A stretch of 64,000 nt of DNA from Pseudorhodobacter ferrugineus DSM 5888 (GCF_000420745.1 NZ_ATVN01000008.1:1-64000), one strand, 5' to 3'. Positions 8,272-17,980 are shown, counted from the first letter of the stretch. Notes: generated by a model not told the origin, from the letters alone. Made by a program: numbers and translations.

Positions 8272-9258
8272 TCACCGCAGCCGTGGCGCTGGCCCGACCG
8301 GAAGCGGCCCGATAAGCGTAAGCCCATTGGCGAACCGCAAGGGCAATTCCAGTGTGTCCACCCCGTCCGTCGACTTGGCCAGAAACTGCGCTGCGCGCTC
8401 CCATGTCCGGCGCTGATCGGGGGCCAGCAGACCTGTCGCCTGCGCCACATCCAGCGCCACACGCCAGTTTTCCAAGCGCAAAACGGCATCGCCTTCGGCA
8501 AATCCCGCCGCGTCGGCCACGATACTGCCTGTCACCGCAACGCCCATCGTGCCCCAGTCAATTCGCAAATCATCCAGCTCGACCGCTGCAATTTGTGGCT
8601 TGGCCGCCAAAGCGGTCCTGTCAAGCGGCGCGGTCAATTCCACATGGGCATCCAGGCGGATCAAGGCGATCTGCGCCGGCAGAACCCCACCAAAAAGTGC
8701 CGTCAATCCAGCATCCGGCGTCAGGGTTCCCAGATTCAGCCCAACCTCATGCCAATGCGCGCGGCTTTCATCCAACCGCGTTGCAAATTGCACCGTCTCG
8801 GCTTTCACCGTCCACCCCTTGTCGCCAACGACCTCCAGCGCCTGGCCTACCACGGCCAAACGGTCCAGCGGCAGGCTCGTTTGCGGCTTGGCCACCACGC
8901 TGGCTTGCAGCTTTCCCGACCTGATCGTCATCGCCTCTCTCGGCAAGACCAGCCGCTGTTCGGGTGGAAAGGCCGCGATCACATGCCACGGCTTATAACT
9001 CAGGCTTAGCACCTGAAAGAACGGCGCTTGCCAGTTAAACCCCGTGGCCGGATCGGCAAAATGCGGGTCGGTCACGGTCAGATCAAAGCGGTTGGGAAAC
9101 CCTTGAACGGACAGATCACTGTATTCTGCCACCTTGCCGCTGTCTTGCAACGTAGCAAACCACCCCTTTGCTGCCGCTTCAAACCCGCGCTCGCCCACAA
9201 ACCAATAGCCGCCCCAAAGGCAGCCCAACAGCATCACCAAACCCGTCAACCACCGCAT
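8272..9258 (-). CDS. DUF2125 envelope protein
   Basis: The product has 328 residues. One N-terminal transmembrane or signal segment (RWLTGLVMLLGCLWGGYWFVG) is followed by a long periplasmic beta-rich part with FPNRFDLTVTDP, as in the DUF2125 family, whose function is unknown. I chose the ATG at 9258 because AAAAGGGG lies just upstream; an ATG at 9276 (six codons earlier, MKRGGL) is possible. It is divergent from the glutamylcyclotransferase-like gene, sharing a 65 bp promoter region. Confidence 0.8.
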   Translation of the reverse strand: MRWLTGLVMLLGCLWGGYWFVGERGFEAAAKGWFATLQDSGKVAEYSDLSVQGFPNRFDLTVTDPHFADPATGFNWQAPFFQVLSLSYKPWHVIAAFPPEQRLVLPREAMTIRSGKLQASVVAKPQTSLPLDRLAVVGQALEVVGDKGWTVKAETVQFATRLDESRAHWHEVGLNLGTLTPDAGLTALFGGVLPAQIALIRLDAHVELTAPLDRTALAAKPQIAAVELDDLRIDWGTMGVAVTGSIVADAAGFAEGDAVLRLENWRVALDVAQATGLLAPDQRRTWERAAQFLAKSTDGVDTLELPLRFANGLTLIGPLPVGPAPRLR

Positions 9259-9323
9259 CAGGCCGCCCCTTTTCATTTCACGCTTTTTGCTGTCTACAAG
9301 GTCGCGCAACGGAGGGCCAGAAG

Positions 9324-9860
9324 ATGCAAAAGCCACTTTGGGTTTTCGGATACGGATCACTGGTCTGGAACCCCGGATTTCCGGTCGCCGAACAGCGCGT
9401 GGCCCAATTGCACGGCTGGCACCGCAGCTTTTGCATGCGTTCAATCCACCACCGCGGCACCGAAATCGACCCCGGCCTTGTCCTCGCACTTGACCGCGCA
9501 GCACACGCCTTTTGCGCAGGCGTTGCCTTTCGCGTAGTCGATGGTGCCGAAGGTGCCACCCTCGCGGCTTTGCGCGAACGCGAGTTGATTTCCTCGGCGT
9601 ATCTTGAGGAATGGTTGCCGCTGTCCCTTGATGGCGGGGCAGAGGTTACGGCCTTGTGCTATGTCATCGATCCCGCGCATGACCAATATTGCACCCTCGC
9701 GCTGGAAGAACAGGCACAGATCATCGCGCAAGCGGTTGGCGGCCGTGGGCGCAATTGCGAATATTTGTTCAACACCGCCGCCCATTTGGCGCAATTGGGC
9801 ATCGGAGATGCCGATCTGGAATGGCTTTCCAGCCGTGTCCACGCACTAAATGCGAAATGA
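9324..9860 (+). CDS. Gamma-glutamylcyclotransferase, ChaC type
   Basis: The product has 178 residues. VFGYGSLVWNP (7-17) is the ChaC substrate loop, and a Glu in ALRERELISSAY is placed where the catalytic acid sits. ChaC proteins cleave glutathione to 5-oxoproline and Cys-Gly in the cytosol. The ATG at 9324 has GGAGGG eight bases upstream. It is one of several glutathione-linked genes in the window (gloB, gshB, two GST-fold proteins). Confidence 0.88.
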   Translation: MQKPLWVFGYGSLVWNPGFPVAEQRVAQLHGWHRSFCMRSIHHRGTEIDPGLVLALDRAAHAFCAGVAFRVVDGAEGATLAALRERELISSAYLEEWLPLSLDGGAEVTALCYVIDPAHDQYCTLALEEQAQIIAQAVGGRGRNCEYLFNTAAHLAQLGIGDADLEWLSSRVHALNAK

Positions 9861-9927
9861 CAGTTGGCACAATCGCTTTGCGGGCTTAGGCTAAGACGAA
9901 GCAAACCAGAAGGGTCATTTGCGCCGA

Positions 9928-11130
9928 ATGGACAAGACCACCACCGAGGCAGAGTTGTCGTTTACCCATCCGATTCGTCAGATCATTCTGATGCTGGGTG
10001 TTGTTGTGCTTGTCGCCCTTGGCGGTTTTGTCGCTTGGGGGCAGTTGTCGGGGGTGTTCCTTGCCAACGTCTGGCTGAACGGCTTTATCGCAATGGTCTT
10101 CGTCTTTGGCGTCATTGCGTGCTTTTGGCAGGTGCTGCAACTGATGCAATCGGTGCGCTGGATTTTGGGGTTTACCCAGCCCGATCCAGCGGTCGAACAG
10201 GTGACAGCGCCGCGCCTGCTGGCCCCGTTGGCGGCCTTGCTGCGCAGCCGTGGCGCGCGGATGCAAATCTCGGCCTCGTCCTCGCGGTCTATTCTCGATT
10301 CGGTCGCCACGCGGATAGATGAGGCGCGCGACATTACGCGCTACCTTGTTAACCTGCTGATATTTCTGGGCCTTTTGGGTACGTTCTACGGCCTTGCGAC
10401 CACTGTTCCCGCGGTTGTCGAAACCATCCGCAATCTTGCCCCGAAAGAGGGCGAAGATGCGATGCAGGTGTTTGAAAAGCTGATGGGTGGGCTAGAAGCG
10501 CAGCTTGGCGGTATGGGCACGGCGTTTTCCTCGTCGCTCTTGGGGCTGGCGGGGTCGCTGGTTGTGGGGCTGCTTGAACTTTTTGCCAGCCACGGCCAGA
10601 ACCGGTTTTACCGCGAGCTTGAGGAATGGTTGTCGTCGATCACCCGGCTGGGTTTTTCTAGCGGCGATGGGGATGGTGGCGATGTGTCTGGCCTTGGCGG
10701 CGTTATGGATCAAGTCGCGCGGCAGTTGGAAGCCTTGCAAAACCTGTTTGTGCAGGCCGATGTGTCACGCAGCCTTGCCGATGAACGGCTGGGAAGCCTT
10801 GCGGATGCGGTGAAGGATCTGTCTGCCAAGGTGCAAGCGGACAGCCATGTTCAGGACCAACTTGCGCAGATTGCCGCCACCCAAACAACGCTTTTGACCC
10901 GCATTGCCGATGGCCAAGACAGCTTTGCACCCGTGCTGGCCAAGGCTGGCGAAGATGGGCTAGATGCCGAAAGCCGGATGCGCCTGCGGTCCATCGATGT
11001 ACAATTGCTACGAATTTTGGAAGAGATATCCGCCGGGCGGCAGGAAAGTGTGGCCGATTTGCGTGCCGATATCGCAGGCCTGACCAACGCGGTCCGGCAA
11101 CTGTCGCGCAGCGCACAAGGGCGGGACTAG
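9928..11130 (+). CDS. MotA/TolQ/ExbB-type proton channel subunit
   Basis: The product has 400 residues with four membrane segments at about 17-38, 51-72, 140-164 and 198-220. The third and fourth carry the family motifs LLGTFYGLATTVPAV and GMGTAFSSSLLGLAGSL. A C-terminal cytoplasmic part (about 260-400) is predicted helical. Such pentameric channels pass protons to drive a partner with a MotB/ExbD-type helix, which is exactly the next gene, four bases downstream. No flagellar, Tol or TonB genes lie nearby, so the work done is unknown. A TTG at 9919 is an alternative start; neither has ideal spacing from AGAAGGG. Confidence 0.85.
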   Translation: MDKTTTEAELSFTHPIRQIILMLGVVVLVALGGFVAWGQLSGVFLANVWLNGFIAMVFVFGVIACFWQVLQLMQSVRWILGFTQPDPAVEQVTAPRLLAPLAALLRSRGARMQISASSSRSILDSVATRIDEARDITRYLVNLLIFLGLLGTFYGLATTVPAVVETIRNLAPKEGEDAMQVFEKLMGGLEAQLGGMGTAFSSSLLGLAGSLVVGLLELFASHGQNRFYRELEEWLSSITRLGFSSGDGDGGDVSGLGGVMDQVARQLEALQNLFVQADVSRSLADERLGSLADAVKDLSAKVQADSHVQDQLAQIAATQTTLLTRIADGQDSFAPVLAKAGEDGLDAESRMRLRSIDVQLLRILEEISAGRQESVADLRADIAGLTNAVRQLSRSAQGRD

Positions 11131-11133
11131 GCT

Positions 11134-12777
11134 ATGGCGTTGAGCCGGCGGGGTGGGCAAAAGATGAACGGCTCTATCTGGCCGGGGTTCGTCGATGCCA
11201 TGACTGCGCTGCTGCTGGTCTTGATGTTTGTGCTGACAATTTTCATGATCGTGCAGTCGGTCCTGCGCGAAACCATTGACAACCAAGACCACGAACTTGA
11301 CGCGCTGGCTGAGCAGGTCGCGGGCCTTGCCGATGCCTTGGGGCTGGAACGCAATAGGGCCGATCGTTTGGCCACCGAAGTGGGGCAATTGGGGGCAAGC
11401 CTGACCGCGGCCCAAGCCGATGGGGCGGCGCAAGCGGCCTTGGCGGCGTCCTTGTCCAGCCAATTGGCCGTGCGTCAAGCAGATCTGGACACGGCCACTG
11501 CGCGGATCAGCAGCTTTGAGGCGCAGGTGGCAAGCCTGTTGGCCGAACGCGATGCGGCGCGGGGGGAGGCGGTGAGTTTGACCGCGGCTGTGTCAGAGCT
11601 GGAGGCCGCGCAAACCCGTATGATATCAGAACAAGAGGCGCTTAATCTGGCCCTTGCCCGCGCCCGCGATGAAGTTGACGCGCAAGCCGAGGCGGCCCGC
11701 CTCGCCGCCGCTCGCCGTGAGGCGCTGGATGCGATGATCGCCGATTTGCGCGCCAAAGTGACCGAAGGCGAGGCTAACCTTGCGGCCAATACCGCGCGGA
11801 TTGATGGGTTAGAGGCGCAGCTGACCGAAGAAGAAAAGGCGCGGCTGGTCGATATGGCCGCCGCCGAGGCCTTGCGGGCGCGGCTTGCGGCATCCCAAAC
11901 CGAGCTTACGGCGATGACGCTGGCCTTGGAAGAGCAGCGCAAACGGGCCGAGGAAACCTTGACCTTGCTGGCTGCGGCACAGGCGGCGGCGAGCCAATCT
12001 GATACAGATTTGACGGGCAAAGACGCGCTTCTTGCCACAGCCCGCGCGGCGCTGGCCGAGGTGGATGCGCGGTCGCAGGACAATGCCCGCAGGGTGGCCT
12101 TGCTGAACGAACAAATCGCGGCGTTACGGGGGCAACTGAGGGATTTGCAGGGGCTTTTGGACGCGTCATCGGCCAGGGATGAGGCTGCGAATGTGCGGCT
12201 GGATACTTTGGGGACGCAACTGAATACCGCCCTTGCTCAAGTCGCGGCCGAGCAGAAAAAGCGGGCCGAGCTGGAGGAGGCGGAACGCAAACGGCTGGAA
12301 GCCGAAACGAAGAAGCTGGAGAATTTCCGGTCAGAATTTTTTGGTCAGCTGCGCGAGGTTTTGGCTGGGCGGGACGGGGTTCGGATTGTGGGGGACCGGT
12401 TTGTGTTTTCGTCCGAGGTGCTGTTTCGGCCCGGATCGGCGGATCTGGCCCCTGAGGGTCGGAGCCAGATTGACGGGGTTGTGGCGACGCTGAAAGAGGT
12501 TTCAGGGCAAATCCCTGACGGGATTGATTGGATCATTCGGGTCGACGGGCACACCGATAATGTGCCGCTTTCAGGGGCGGGTGAATTTGCCGACAACTGG
12601 GAATTGAGCCAGGCCCGCGCCTTGTCTGTGGTGCGGTTCATGCAGGATGATTTGGGTTTTCCGCCCGAACGGATGGCGGCGACCGGATTTGGGGAGTGGC
12701 AGCCTGTGGCGGGGGGGGGATCAGAGCAGGCGCGGGCACAAAATCGGCGGATTGAGTTGAAGCTGACGGAACGGTGA
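11134..12777 (+). CDS. MotB/OmpA-like peptidoglycan-binding protein with long coiled coil
   Basis: The product has 547 residues. Segment 16-43 is a single membrane helix with the MotB-like Asp21 (WPGFVDAMTALLLVLMF), the residue that carries protons in motor stators. Residues about 50-400 are Ala/Glu/Arg-rich heptads, a coiled coil that could span the periplasm. Residues 429-547 are an OmpA domain with VDGHTDNVPL (472-481) and NRRIELKL, which bind meso-diaminopimelate in peptidoglycan. With the preceding channel gene it forms a complete stator-like unit. A second ATG at 11164 is an alternative start. Confidence 0.9.
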   Translation: MALSRRGGQKMNGSIWPGFVDAMTALLLVLMFVLTIFMIVQSVLRETIDNQDHELDALAEQVAGLADALGLERNRADRLATEVGQLGASLTAAQADGAAQAALAASLSSQLAVRQADLDTATARISSFEAQVASLLAERDAARGEAVSLTAAVSELEAAQTRMISEQEALNLALARARDEVDAQAEAARLAAARREALDAMIADLRAKVTEGEANLAANTARIDGLEAQLTEEEKARLVDMAAAEALRARLAASQTELTAMTLALEEQRKRAEETLTLLAAAQAAASQSDTDLTGKDALLATARAALAEVDARSQDNARRVALLNEQIAALRGQLRDLQGLLDASSARDEAANVRLDTLGTQLNTALAQVAAEQKKRAELEEAERKRLEAETKKLENFRSEFFGQLREVLAGRDGVRIVGDRFVFSSEVLFRPGSADLAPEGRSQIDGVVATLKEVSGQIPDGIDWIIRVDGHTDNVPLSGAGEFADNWELSQARALSVVRFMQDDLGFPPERMAATGFGEWQPVAGGGSEQARAQNRRIELKLTER

Positions 12778-12852
12778 TTGAATGTATCCGCAGAATGTCC
12801 GCACGCGGTCATTCGTCTAATTTATTGAAATTATTAAACTTTGTTACTTTTG

Positions 12853-12868
12853 TTAACCTGATTTTAAC
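12853..12868 (+). promoter_or_regulatory. Possible CtrA-binding site (TTAA-N7-TTAAC)
   Basis: TTAA at 12853-12856, seven bases, then TTAAC at 12864-12868 fit the CtrA consensus known from Caulobacter. It does not sit in an obvious promoter, since the next plus-strand gene is far away, so it may be chance. Confidence 0.2.
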
Positions 12869-12918
12869 CTGCGTTCGCGCGGCTTTGCGGCGGAAATTCT
12901 GATTTGTAAGTATATTGA

Positions 12919-12940
12919 AAAACCCGCTGTGGCGGGTTTT
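12919..12940 (+). terminator. Hairpin terminator after the MotB-like gene
   Basis: AAAACCCGC (12919-12927) pairs with GCGGGTTTT (12932-12940) around the loop TGTG. It can work on both strands. It is 141 bp after the gene's stop codon. Confidence 0.7.
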
Positions 12941-13068
12941 GAGCCATGTGTGGTGCATGCCTTTTAACAGATTTTCTTGGGTTGACGGCAGAGTGGATAT
13001 TTGGGTCGAAGAGAATGGAAGGACGGGTTGATCGCGTTTGCCAGCGATTTTTTCTGCGTCTCGTGTTT

Positions 13069-13175
13069 AGAGCAATTCGACTGAAACCTGCGTCACCTAT
13101 GGCTGTCGAACATCAGAGGTTTTGGGCACGTTTGGCGATGCAAGGTGTTTCAATTTAAAGGCGAAACGCTTTAGG
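13069..13175. repeat. MITE-like short element with imperfect inverted ends
   Basis: The left end TTTAGAGCAATTCGACT and the reverse complement of the right end (CTAAAGCGTTTCGCCT) agree at most positions (11 of 15 in the core). The right end overlaps the tail of the M23 pseudogene. A related sequence GTTCAAATCGAAACGCTATAGG occurs at 36945-36966. I infer a miniature mobile element or a conserved regulatory repeat. Confidence 0.35.
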
Positions 13176-13735
13176 GGCAATTGTAAGACTGAGAGATATT
13201 TGGCCGATTTGCGTGCTGCCGTGCAGCAAGGTTGCGGTGCCGTTATAGGGGCCTGCGGGCCAGTTTTGGCCGCGGTTGCGATTGCCTGCGGCGCGCATGG
13301 TGCGGGCTTGGGGTTTGGTGAAGGTGGCGGTTTGGCGCAGAACCTCGCCCTGTGGGCCGGTGAGGGTGCCTGCAGCGACGGTTTCGCCCTTTTGCACCAC
13401 AACAGTTCCGCGTTTGAGGTGGCAATATTGGGTTTCCCAGCCGTCTGCATGGGTTATGACGACCGCATTGCCGCAAACGCGGTCGGTGATGTCGGGGGCA
13501 GGGCGCGTTCGACGCTATGTCGGCCATGCCGTCGCGGGTGGCGCCTGCGGCGGCGGCGAGGACGGTGACGGTGACGCCGTTTTGCATCGCTTTCAGGGTT
13601 GGGACAGCGAAATCGGTGCCTTTGTGGCCATCATAGCTGAGCGAACCGCAGGTGAAATCGGCCGCCGCTGTGCCTTGGGTCACGGCCGGTGAACTGCTGG
13701 ATGAAACACGTATCGTCCAAGGTGCAATCGACCGG
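13155..13735 (-). pseudogene. Decayed M23 (LytM-type) peptidase gene
   Basis: Three frames must be joined to read the remains. Frame 1 gives IPVDCTLDDTCFIQQF (about 13732-13685). Frame 2 gives ADFTCGSLSYDGHKGTDFAVP, with the H-x3-D zinc motif of M23 enzymes. Frame 3 gives CGNAVVITHADGWETQYCHLKRG, then KGETVAAG (ending near 13377). After VAAG the usual H-x-H segment is missing and the chain jumps to a tail, TLTGPQGEVLRQ. No start codon or signal peptide precedes it; the clpA terminator is there instead. At least two frameshifts, one internal deletion and an N-terminal loss make it non-functional. Confidence 0.75.
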
Positions 13736-13740
13736 AATGG

Positions 13741-13770
13741 ATAAAGAAAAGACCCCCGCTTGTGCGGGGG
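13741..13770 (-). terminator. Rho-independent terminator of clpA
   Basis: CCCCCGC (13753-13759) pairs with GCGGGGG (13764-13770) around TTGT. On the minus strand it is followed by TCTTTTCTTT. It starts 31 bases after the clpA stop. Confidence 0.85.
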
Positions 13771-13800
13771 CCCAGAAAAGAAGCGCAGTAATAACAGGGG

Positions 13801-16119
13801 TCATTCTGCCGTGAGAAGCGGGGTTTTGCGGCCGGTGATGCGGGCCTTGTCCGGTTCCTCGAATGTGAGGTCCAGCGCACCGTCTTTGATGCCGACCTTG
13901 ACCACGCCGCCCTTCATCAGTTTGCCGAACAACAACTCCTCGGCCAGTGGTTTTTTGATGTGTTCCTGGATCACGCGGCCAAGCGGGCGCGCGCCCATTT
14001 TGTCATCATAGCCCTTTTCGCCCAGCCAATTCGCGGCCTCATCCGTCAGTTCGATATGGACGTTGCGGTCCAAAAGCTGTGCTTCGAGTTGCAGGACGAA
14101 TTTTTCCACGACTTGACGGATGATCTGGCGGCCCAAGGGGGCAAAGCTGATCACGGCGTCAAGGCGGTTGCGGAATTCAGGCGTAAAGGTGCGTTCCACC
14201 GCTGCTGTATCTTCGCCGGTCCGCCGGTCACGGCCAAAGCCGATGGCGGATTTTGACATTTCCTGCGCGCCGGCGTTCGACGTCATGATGAGGATAACAT
14301 TGCGGAAATCCACCGAACGACCGTTATGGTCGGTCAGTTTGCCGTGGTCCATGACTTGCAGCAGGATGTTGTAGACATCCGGATGCGCCTTTTCCATTTC
14401 ATCCAGCAGCAGCACGCAATGCGGATGCTGGTCGATACCATCGGTCAGCATGCCGCCTTGGTCAAAGCCGACATAGCCTGGAGGGGCGCCGATGAGGCGA
14501 GAAACGGCGTGTTTTTCCATGTATTCGGACATATCGAAACGCAGCAGTTCCACGCCAAGCGTGTTGGCGAGTTGTTTTGCCACCTCGGTTTTGCCCACAC
14601 CTGTGGGGCCTGCGAACAGGTAATTGCCGATCGGTTTTTCGGGTTCGCGCAGGCCTGCACGGGCGAGTTTGATGGCGGACGCCAGCGCCTCGATCGCCTT
14701 GTCTTGACCGAAGACCACACGTTTGAGCGATTTTTCGAGATCGCGCAGGATTTCCGAGTCGTCTTTGGAGACGTTTTTCGGAGGGATGCGCGCGATTTTT
14801 GCCACCACAGCCTCAATTTCCTTGGTGCCGATGGTTTTGCGGCGCTTGGAATCCGAGAGGAGGTGCTGTGCGGCACCCGCCTCATCAATCACGTCAATCG
14901 CAGAGTCGGGCAGTTTGCGGTCGTTGATATAGCGCGCGGCGAGTTCCACGGCGGTTTTGATCGCATCGGCGGTGTAGCGCAGGTCGTGATGTTCTTCAAA
15001 ATGCGGCTTCAGGCCCATCAGGATTTTGATGGTGTCTGGCACCGAGGGTTCGTTCACGTCGATTTTCTGGAACCGGCGGGCAAGGGCGCGGTCCTTTTCA
15101 AAGTGCTGACGGAATTCCTTGTAGGTGGTGGAGCCCATCGTGCGCAATTTGCCGCCCTGAAGCGCGGGTTTCAGCAGGTTGGACGCATCCATAGCGCCGC
15201 CCGATGTGGCGCCGGCACCGATAACGGTGTGGATTTCGTCGATAAAAAGGATCGCGTCGGGGTGATCCTCGGTTTCTTTGACTACGGCTTTGAGACGTTC
15301 TTCGAAATCGCCACGGTAGCGGGTGCCTGCGAGCAAAGCACCCATATCGAGGCTGTAGATCGTGGCTTTGGACAGAATTTCGGGCGTTTCGCCGCGCACG
15401 ATTTTCCAAGCCAGACCTTCGGCGATGGCAGTTTTGCCAACGCCGGGATCACCGACCAGCAGCGGGTTGTTTTTGCGGCGGCGGCAGAGGACCTGGATGC
15501 AGCGTTCCACCTCGGCCTCACGGCCGATCAGGGGGTCGACATCGCCTTTGATGGCTTTGACGTTCAGATCGACGCAATATTTGGACAGGGCGGATTCCTT
15601 GGCCTCGCCCGCCTCGCCTTTCGGGGTTTCCATGTGCTCTTCGGCACCCGTAACAGGGCGCGCCTCGCCAAAGGCGGGGTCTTTGGCGACACCGTGGGCG
15701 ATGTAATTGACCGCGTCATAGCGGGTCATATCCTGTTCTTGCAGGAAATAGGCGGCGTTGGATTCGCGTTCGGCAAAGATGGCGACGAGGACGTTGGCGC
15801 CCGTCACCTCATTGCGGCCCGACGATTGCACGTGGATCGCCGCGCGCTGGATCACGCGTTGGAAGGCGGCTGTGGGCACGGCCTCGGACCCCTCGACATC
15901 GGTGACGAGGGTGGAGAGGTCATCGTCGATGAAATCGACAAGCGTTTTGCGCAACTCATCCAGATCGACGGAACAGGCCTTCATCACGCGAGAGGCTTCG
16001 GGTTCGTCGATCAATGCCAGAAGCAAGTGTTCCAGCGTGGCGAGTTCGTGGCGGCGCGCGTTGGCAAGTGCCAAAGCGCCGTGGATTGCCTGTTCAAGCG
16101 TCGTGGAAAATGATGGCAC
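13801..16119 (-). CDS. clpA: ATP-dependent Clp protease, ATPase subunit ClpA
   Basis: The product has 772 residues. The N-terminal Clp-N repeat domain (1-140) receives substrates and the adaptor ClpS. Two AAA+ modules follow: Walker A GDPGVGKT (223-230) with Walker B LFIDEIH (291-297), and Walker A GPTGVGKT (504-511) with LLLDEMEK. It unfolds proteins and feeds them to ClpP in the cytosol. There is no middle ClpB-type coiled coil, which separates it from ClpB. It starts with GTG at 16119, with GAGGAG nine bases upstream. A CTTGAA at 16220-16215 (minus strand) could be a heat-shock -35 box, but no matching -10 is clear. Confidence 0.96.
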   Translation of the reverse strand: MPSFSTTLEQAIHGALALANARRHELATLEHLLLALIDEPEASRVMKACSVDLDELRKTLVDFIDDDLSTLVTDVEGSEAVPTAAFQRVIQRAAIHVQSSGRNEVTGANVLVAIFAERESNAAYFLQEQDMTRYDAVNYIAHGVAKDPAFGEARPVTGAEEHMETPKGEAGEAKESALSKYCVDLNVKAIKGDVDPLIGREAEVERCIQVLCRRRKNNPLLVGDPGVGKTAIAEGLAWKIVRGETPEILSKATIYSLDMGALLAGTRYRGDFEERLKAVVKETEDHPDAILFIDEIHTVIGAGATSGGAMDASNLLKPALQGGKLRTMGSTTYKEFRQHFEKDRALARRFQKIDVNEPSVPDTIKILMGLKPHFEEHHDLRYTADAIKTAVELAARYINDRKLPDSAIDVIDEAGAAQHLLSDSKRRKTIGTKEIEAVVAKIARIPPKNVSKDDSEILRDLEKSLKRVVFGQDKAIEALASAIKLARAGLREPEKPIGNYLFAGPTGVGKTEVAKQLANTLGVELLRFDMSEYMEKHAVSRLIGAPPGYVGFDQGGMLTDGIDQHPHCVLLLDEMEKAHPDVYNILLQVMDHGKLTDHNGRSVDFRNVILIMTSNAGAQEMSKSAIGFGRDRRTGEDTAAVERTFTPEFRNRLDAVISFAPLGRQIIRQVVEKFVLQLEAQLLDRNVHIELTDEAANWLGEKGYDDKMGARPLGRVIQEHIKKPLAEELLFGKLMKGGVVKVGIKDGALDLTFEEPDKARITGRKTPLLTAE

Positions 16120-16291
16120 GGTTCAGTGCTCCTCGTGTTCTGCTGGCGGATCGGGCGGGGCGCCCTGACCGACAATGGCCTCATACCCTTAAGGTTCGGT
16201 TTTATTTCGGCGGCTTCAAGTCTTTTTTCTGATTATTTTAGGTTTCAGACGGTTGTGTCGGAAAAAGTGAACAATGGTGATGGCGCTGCGG

Positions 16292-17077
16292 TCAGAATTT
16301 ATCTTTGCGTGCACGGATTTCTGTAAAAACATCGAGATCTGCCGCGGCGGCCATGCCGAGGGCGGCTTTCATATCGGGGTTGGGGGCGCGGAGGAACGGG
16401 TTGGTTTCGCGTTCTTGCGCCAAGGTGGTCGGGATCGTCGGCTTGCCTGCTTTGCGCAGGTCCGACACCCCTCGTGACATCAAGATAAGCTGCGGATTGG
16501 CGGGTTCAAGGGCTAAAGCAAAGCGGATGTTGCTGGCGGTGTATTCATGGCCGGAAAACAGGCGGGTTGCATCGGGGAGGGGGGCAAGTTTTTGCAGGCT
16601 GGCCCACATTTGCGCGGGCGTGCCTTCAAACAACCGCCCGCAGCCCATCACCATCAGGCTGTCGCCGGAAAACAGCGCTTGGGTTTGCGGAAAGTGAAAG
16701 GCGATGTGGCCGATTGTGTGGCCCGAAACGTCAAAGATATGGACGGACTCACCGCAGATGGTGACGGTCTCACCGTCGCTCAGGGCGCGGGTAAGGGGCG
16801 GCAAGCGGTGGGCATCGGCGGCGGCGCCCCAGATACGAGGGCCCCCCTTTGACCTATCGGGCAAGCCTGCCAACAAATCAGCCAAGCCGTCGATATGGTC
16901 CCAATGGTGGTGTGTCAGCAAAATATCGGTCAAGCGCCATTTGTTTGCCGACAACGCAGCGAGAATCGGGGCGCCCTCGGGCACATCCACCAGCGCCGTG
17001 TCGCCAGTTTCAGAGTTATGAATCAGGTAGGCATAGTTGTCGGACAGGCAGGGAATTGTCAAAATCGCAAGTGGCAT
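16292..17077 (-). CDS. gloB: Hydroxyacylglutathione hydrolase (glyoxalase II)
   Basis: The product has 261 residues and is a metallo-beta-lactamase fold enzyme. THHHWDH (55-61) binds the two metal ions; further ligands are in VSGHTIGHIAFH, FSGDSLMVMGCGRLFEG and FSGHEYT. It hydrolyses S-lactoylglutathione to lactate and glutathione, finishing methylglyoxal detoxification. The ATG at 17077 has AAAGG just upstream and is preferred over the long in-frame extension. It is divergent from the methyltransferase gene at 17141, a common pairing in this family. Confidence 0.95.
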   Translation of the reverse strand: MPLAILTIPCLSDNYAYLIHNSETGDTALVDVPEGAPILAALSANKWRLTDILLTHHHWDHIDGLADLLAGLPDRSKGGPRIWGAAADAHRLPPLTRALSDGETVTICGESVHIFDVSGHTIGHIAFHFPQTQALFSGDSLMVMGCGRLFEGTPAQMWASLQKLAPLPDATRLFSGHEYTASNIRFALALEPANPQLILMSRGVSDLRKAGKPTIPTTLAQERETNPFLRAPNPDMKAALGMAAAADLDVFTEIRARKDKF

Positions 17078-17140
17078 GGTCTTTTGCCTTTCTTTGGGTA
17101 ATGTTGGCACAAGCTTCGCCCGAAAAAGGCCCTGTCTGCA

Positions 17141-17980
17141 ATGCATCTTGATGTGCTTGACCTTCGCAACTTTTACTATCGGACCAAATTGGGCCGCGTG
17201 GCGCAGCGTGCCATTCGCGACACGGTGGTGCGGATGTGGCCGTCTGCCAAAGGTGAGACGATGGCGGGATTCGGCTTTGCCGCGCCTTTGATGCGGCCTT
17301 ATCTGGCCGATGCGCGGCGGGTTATTGCCTTGATGCCAGCCCCGCAAGGCGTGATGCCTTGGCCTGCGGGCATGGAAAACGTGTCAGTGCTATGCGAGGA
17401 AACGGCTTGGCCGCTGTCCACGGGCATAGTTGACCGCCTGATCCTGATGCACGGGTTGGAGGCGTCGGAACAGCCGTCGATGGTGTTAGAGGAAGCATCC
17501 CGCGTGCTTGGACCCCACGGGCGGGCGTTGTTTATTGTGCCATCGCGGTCCGGCCTGTGGGCACGGCGCGATGGGACGCCGTTCGGGTTTGGCCGCCCCT
17601 ATTCGGTGAGGCAGTTGGAAGCGCAGTTAAAACGCCATGATTTCACGGTAGAGCGAAGCCTGTCGGCGTTGTTTGCGCCGCCATCGGGGCACCCGTTCTG
17701 GCTGCGGACATCTGATTTCTTTGAACGCAACGGCAGGCGGTTCGCACCGTTTCTGGCGGGCGGGGTGCTGATTGTCGAGGTGTCAAAGCAGCACCGCGCG
17801 CCGGTGCAAGGCGGGTTGCGGGCCGCCGTGCGCCGCCCGTTGCGGGTGTTGGAAGGCATGGGGCAGGGCGCACCGGAACCCGCCTTGATGCAAGGCCCTG
17901 CCGCGCTCGAGGCCTTAACCGAGGTCGCCGCACCACCATCAGGATCTGCGCCGCCGGATACGAAGCCACAAACACAGTAA
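17141..17980 (+). CDS. Class I SAM-dependent methyltransferase
   Basis: The product has 279 residues. It resembles methyltransferase type 11 proteins: [39 protein letters not shown] (about 99-137) matches the post-SAM motif region, with a reduced N-terminal SAM loop ([11 protein letters not shown]). The substrate is unknown. The C-terminal 50 residues are Pro/Ala-rich and probably disordered. It shares a 63 bp promoter region with gloB on the other strand. Confidence 0.8.
   Translation: MHLDVLDLRNFYYRTKLGRVAQRAIRDTVVRMWPSAKGETMAGFGFAAPLMRPYLADARRVIALMPAPQGVMPWPAGMENVSVLCEETAWPLSTGIVDRLILMHGLEASEQPSMVLEEASRVLGPHGRALFIVPSRSGLWARRDGTPFGFGRPYSVRQLEAQLKRHDFTVERSLSALFAPPSGHPFWLRTSDFFERNGRRFAPFLAGGVLIVEVSKQHRAPVQGGLRAAVRRPLRVLEGMGQGAPEPALMQGPAALEALTEVAAPPSGSAPPDTKPQTQ

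Larger units (their letters stand above)
12778..13154. other. Gene-free gap with terminator and MITE-like repeat
   Basis: This gap lies between the MotB-like gene and the remains of an M23 peptidase gene. It holds a hairpin terminator (12919-12940), a TTAA-N7-TTAAC sequence (12853-12868) and the left part of a possible short inverted-repeat element (13069-13175). I see no coding sequence. Confidence 0.6.

Noticed and set aside
9928..12777. Zorya-type anti-phage system (ZorA/ZorB)
   Set aside because: Only the channel and OmpA-like partners are present; no ZorC, ZorD or ZorE gene is adjacent and the neighbours are core genes.
14326..16113. 595-codon open frame opposite clpA
   Set aside because: It is the exact antisense of clpA, and its protein matches no family; long antisense frames are usual in high-GC genes.
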